From NCBI GenBank assembly GCA_005800865.1, contig SYEI01000372.1, forward strand, positions 1 through 6,993: 6,993 nt of DNA. Direction: 5' to 3'. Below the pieces are notes generated by a model that saw only the letters and a program-made list of their open reading frames with translations, ran no database searches and was not told where the DNA came from. This document shows, piece after piece, positions 4,038 to 6,993 of this stretch (within the stretch, counting starts at the first letter, position 1; each line of letters starts with the position of its first letter). A program made the translations under genes and the position numbers. This DNA comes from Bacteroidota bacterium. GTDB lineage: Bacteria > Bacteroidota > Bacteroidia > B-17B0 > Aurantibacillaceae.

Positions 4038-6993
4038 ATGAAGAAATCATTTCTACTCCTGTTTTTGGCTTTCATTTCTGTTTCAGAAATCACGTCTCAA
4101 AACGAATATATCGACTACCGTTCTACAACCAATCCTTTGTATTGGAAAAACCGTAAACCTTTTGCCGACTACTGGCAACAAGATGTGCATTACACCATTA
4201 AAGCAACATTGAATGATACAACCGATATCATTACTGGGCACGAAGAGTTGACCTATTGGAATAACTCTCCTAAAGATTTATACTTTGTGTATTTTCATTT
4301 ATACAATAATGCTCAAACAAAAGATTCGTATCTGGCTGATTTATACAAGAATAACAATTACCATTTAAAGTTTAACAAGTATCGTAAAGACGGTAAAGGA
4401 ACGGAAGTAGTAAGTATAAAAAATGGTAATACCGAACTAAAAACGGAGCTAGATAATACGGTAATGAAAGTGTATTTGGAACGCCCTTTAAAACCAGGAG
4501 AATCCATTACTTTTGATTTAGACTTTAAAACCTATTATGCAAAAGAAGTAATTCGTAATCGTATGAAAATGTACGGTGCTTTTGGCAACAAACATTTTGA
4601 TGTAGTGCATTGGTATCCTCGTATTTCGGTTTACGATCGCAAACAAGGTTGGGATACAGATCAACACATGGATCATGAATTTTATGGTGACTTCGGTTCC
4701 TTTTATGTAGAATTTACATTGCCAAACAATTACGTATTAGATGCTACAGGTGTTTTACAAAACGAAAAAGAAGTGTTACCAGATTCTTTACGTCAACGCT
4801 TAGACATTTCGAACTTTGCAAAAAAGCCATGGAACTCGCCACCAAGCACTATTATTAAACGCGATGGCACAAACAAAACTTGGAAGTTTTCTGCATTAAA
4901 CGTTCACGATTTTGCATTAACGGCCGACCCAACTTACCGTATTGGAGAAATAATGTGGCAAGGTATTAAGTGTGTGGCATTAGTTCAAGAGCCTCATGCA
5001 GCTGGTTGGCAAACTTGTCCACAATATATTGCAAAAGTGTTAGACGTAAACTCCTACAATATTGGTCCTTACCACTACCCAAAAATGATTTGTGCCGATG
5101 CACAAGATGGTGTTGAATATCCAATGCTAACTTTAGATGGTGGATATGATCCAAATTATCGCGATTTATTGGTTCATGAAATGACGCATAATTGGTTTTT
5201 TGGAATGGTGGGCAGTAACGAAACATACCGTGCATTTTTGGATGAAGGATTCACACAGTTTTATACGGCTGATACCTATCAGTTTATTGACGGACCAAAT
5301 AAAATTGAACAAAAACCAAAAAGCAAATACGTTCAACGCTTTACCGAACAAAACAGAATTTTAGATGACCAAATTTATAATGGTTATATGAATGCAGTAA
5401 CCGTGCGAGGAGAGGAAGTGACTTTAAATACTCATAGCGATGATTACAATGGCGGCATCCGTCATGGTGGCGGTTACGGAGCAGTATATACTAAAACAGC
5501 TGCTATGCTTAAAAACATGGAGTATGTTTTAGGTCGTTCCTTATTTGATAAGTGTATGCAACATTATTTCAATCAATGGAAATTTGCACATCCTTATCCA
5601 GAAGATTTTAGAAATTCAGTCATTCAATACAGTGGCGTTGATTTAAATTGGTTTTTTGATCAATGGTTAGAAACCACAAAAAAAATTGATTACAAAATTG
5701 GTCGCATCAAACGTGGAAAAAACAAAGGCGAATATTTGATTAAATTTAAACGTAAAGGCGATATGCAAATGCCTATTGACTTTGCTGTAATCGATAAAAA
5801 TGATTCGGCTTACTTGTATCATATTCCAAACACCTGGTTTGAGAAACCAGTAAAAACAAATGTTTTACCTCGTTGGATTGGCTGGGGAAAAGTGAAACCA
5901 ACCTATGTAGCTAAAGTTCAATTAAACAGTAAAATAAAAAATGTCATCATCGATCCTTCTCGTCGTTTAGCGGATGTGGATATGATGAACAATGTAAAAC
6001 ATCATAAAGTAAATTTAACTTTCGATTCAAAAATTTACAATCCATTAGATTGGAAACATTATGAAATGAAAGCTCGCCCAAGTTTATGGTACAATGGTTA
6101 TGACGGAATTAAAGTAGGCGCTCACTTAAACGGTGGTTATATGAATACAAAACATGTATTTGATGTAACCGCCTGGTTTAGCACAGGATTTGGACAAGCT
6201 TATTTAGATAGTACAATAAACAAAAACAAATACAATACCTTTTCGTTTTTATTAAACTATAAAACGTCTACCGCTAAGTTTATTAAAAAATCAAACATCT
6301 ACATGACTTTAAAATCATTAGATGGTTTAGAAAGTGGTTTAATTGGTTTTGAAAAGAAAAGCAATAACGATAGAAATAGAATTTACATTCAATACAAAGC
6401 GATGGTAAGAGATTTACCGAATGATTTAGTGTATTTGATAAATCAAAATGAATGGCAAATTCAAAAAATGAACAGTTACTTAAATGTTGGTATCGATCAC
6501 AATTACAGCTATAATCGTGGAACAGGAACTATGAATTTAAATGCAAGAGCCAGTGCTTTTACAAGAGATTATGATTACTCTAATTTACAATATACAGCCA
6601 TCAATAAAAATGACTTAGGTAAAATTAATATCAATACTCGTGTATTTGCGCAATTAGGTTTTGGAACACTCTTGGCAGATGAATCCATGTTATTTGCGTC
6701 TGGTTCTAATCCTGAAGATTTAATGGATAATAAATATACCCGTTCAAATGGATTTGTGCCACCAGAGTGGGGAAAATATGGTGCCATGACAAATCACTTT
6801 GCTTCTGGAGGAGGATTAAATTTAAGAGGTTACTCTGGTTATGTATTAGCAGCAGAAGATGCTAATGGATTTATTGTTTATAATTACAAAGGAACAACTG
6901 GAGCATCGGCAAGTGCAGAAATAGAATTCGGAGAATTTTTTAGTTTTATGAATATCAAAAAATTAAATAATACCATTAAAATTAATCCTTATT
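4038..6993 (+). CDS. M1 metallopeptidase fused to Omp85-like beta-barrel (3' partial)
   Basis: The frame is open for 985 codons and runs off the window. Residues 1-20 are a Sec signal peptide (MKKS, hydrophobic core, cut likely at S20|Q21). About 25-275 is the M1 N-terminal beta domain. The catalytic domain follows: G358-V-E-Y-P-M363 in the place of the exopeptidase GxMEN motif, then the zinc site H380-E-M-T-H384 with E403 exactly 18 residues later in FLDEGF, and Y484 in Y-T-K-T-A-A-M-L as the likely transition-state Tyr. So the peptidase appears active. Residues of about 550-650 form a beta domain usual after M1 domains. From about 675 onward the protein is rich in alternating polar/aromatic strands with Gly/Asn turns (WYNGYDGIKVGAHLNGGY at 685-702 and others), and at 924-932 has GGGLNLRGY, resembling the L6 VRGY/F signature of Omp85 barrels. 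A full barrel would need roughly 80-150 more residues. The barrel is inferred; the peptidase is firm. A periplasmic or surface location is implied. No POTRA domain is apparent. Confidence 0.87.
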   Translation, partial: MKKSFLLLFLAFISVSEITSQNEYIDYRSTTNPLYWKNRKPFADYWQQDVHYTIKATLNDTTDIITGHEELTYWNNSPKDLYFVYFHLYNNAQTKDSYLADLYKNNNYHLKFNKYRKDGKGTEVVSIKNGNTELKTELDNTVMKVYLERPLKPGESITFDLDFKTYYAKEVIRNRMKMYGAFGNKHFDVVHWYPRISVYDRKQGWDTDQHMDHEFYGDFGSFYVEFTLPNNYVLDATGVLQNEKEVLPDSLRQRLDISNFAKKPWNSPPSTIIKRDGTNKTWKFSALNVHDFALTADPTYRIGEIMWQGIKCVALVQEPHAAGWQTCPQYIAKVLDVNSYNIGPYHYPKMICADAQDGVEYPMLTLDGGYDPNYRDLLVHEMTHNWFFGMVGSNETYRAFLDEGFTQFYTADTYQFIDGPNKIEQKPKSKYVQRFTEQNRILDDQIYNGYMNAVTVRGEEVTLNTHSDDYNGGIRHGGGYGAVYTKTAAMLKNMEYVLGRSLFDKCMQHYFNQWKFAHPYPEDFRNSVIQYSGVDLNWFFDQWLETTKKIDYKIGRIKRGKNKGEYLIKFKRKGDMQMPIDFAVIDKNDSAYLYHIPNTWFEKPVKTNVLPRWIGWGKVKPTYVAKVQLNSKIKNVIIDPSRRLADVDMMNNVKHHKVNLTFDSKIYNPLDWKHYEMKARPSLWYNGYDGIKVGAHLNGGYMNTKHVFDVTAWFSTGFGQAYLDSTINKNKYNTFSFLLNYKTSTAKFIKKSNIYMTLKSLDGLESGLIGFEKKSNNDRNRIYIQYKAMVRDLPNDLVYLINQNEWQIQKMNSYLNVGIDHNYSYNRGTGTMNLNARASAFTRDYDYSNLQYTAINKNDLGKININTRVFAQLGFGTLLADESMLFASGSNPEDLMDNKYTRSNGFVPPEWGKYGAMTNHFASGGGLNLRGYSGYVLAAEDANGFIVYNYKGTTGASASAEIEFGEFFSFMNIKKLNNTIKINPY

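Noticed and set aside
4966..5351. Two overlapping minus-strand open frames of 89 and 61 codons inside the M1 peptidase domain
   Set aside because: They are antisense to the codons of the zinc-site region, have no signal, motif or plausible composition, and overlap each other. They are shadows of the real gene.
6575..6787. Minus-strand open frame of 70 codons
   Set aside because: It lies wholly antisense within the barrel-coding part of the M1 fusion gene and shows no recognisable domain or start context.

Overview
The window is AT-rich bacterial DNA that reads as Bacteroidota (Flavobacteriia-like or a near relative). The evidence is a secreted protein with a type IX secretion (T9SS) sorting domain, TAnnTTTG-type -7 promoter boxes instead of -10 hexamers, A-rich translation starts without clear Shine-Dalgarno sites, and TAA stops on every complete gene. 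It looks chromosomal: there are no transposases, tRNAs, CRISPR arrays or phage genes.

Layout. A strong bidirectional hairpin terminator (25-53) lies just past the 3' end of a 50-residue lipoprotein gene on the minus strand (63-215). This gene is short and its mature part is rich in His and Cys. A 150-bp divergent intergenic region (216-365) holds a 12-bp perfect palindrome and a forward promoter. That promoter probably drives a two-gene operon: an EI24/CysZ-family integral membrane protein (366-1166) and, 3 bp later, mqnA (1170-1904), the chorismate dehydratase that opens the futalosine route to menaquinone. Three further plus-strand genes follow, each with its own short upstream gap: a secreted T9SS cargo protein of unknown function (2008-2931), a zinc-independent MDR/quinone-oxidoreductase-type enzyme (3005-3973), and a large exported protein (4038 to beyond the window end).

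The most interesting gene is the last. Its N-terminal two thirds is an M1 (gluzincin) metallopeptidase with an intact HEMTH-X18-E zinc site. The peptidase is followed by more than 300 residues that look like an outer-membrane beta-barrel, including a GGG..LRGY segment that resembles the L6 (V/I)RG(Y/F) signature of the Omp85 superfamily. This suggests a peptidase tethered to its own barrel, similar in outline to the patatin-Omp85 protein PlpD. The 3' end lies outside the window.

Apart from the EI24-mqnA pair, the genes do not form an obvious single pathway. Three of the six proteins are predicted to be exported to the envelope or the surface: the lipoprotein, the T9SS cargo and the M1-barrel protein. 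A fourth is an inner-membrane protein. No gene-free stretch exceeds 300 bp.
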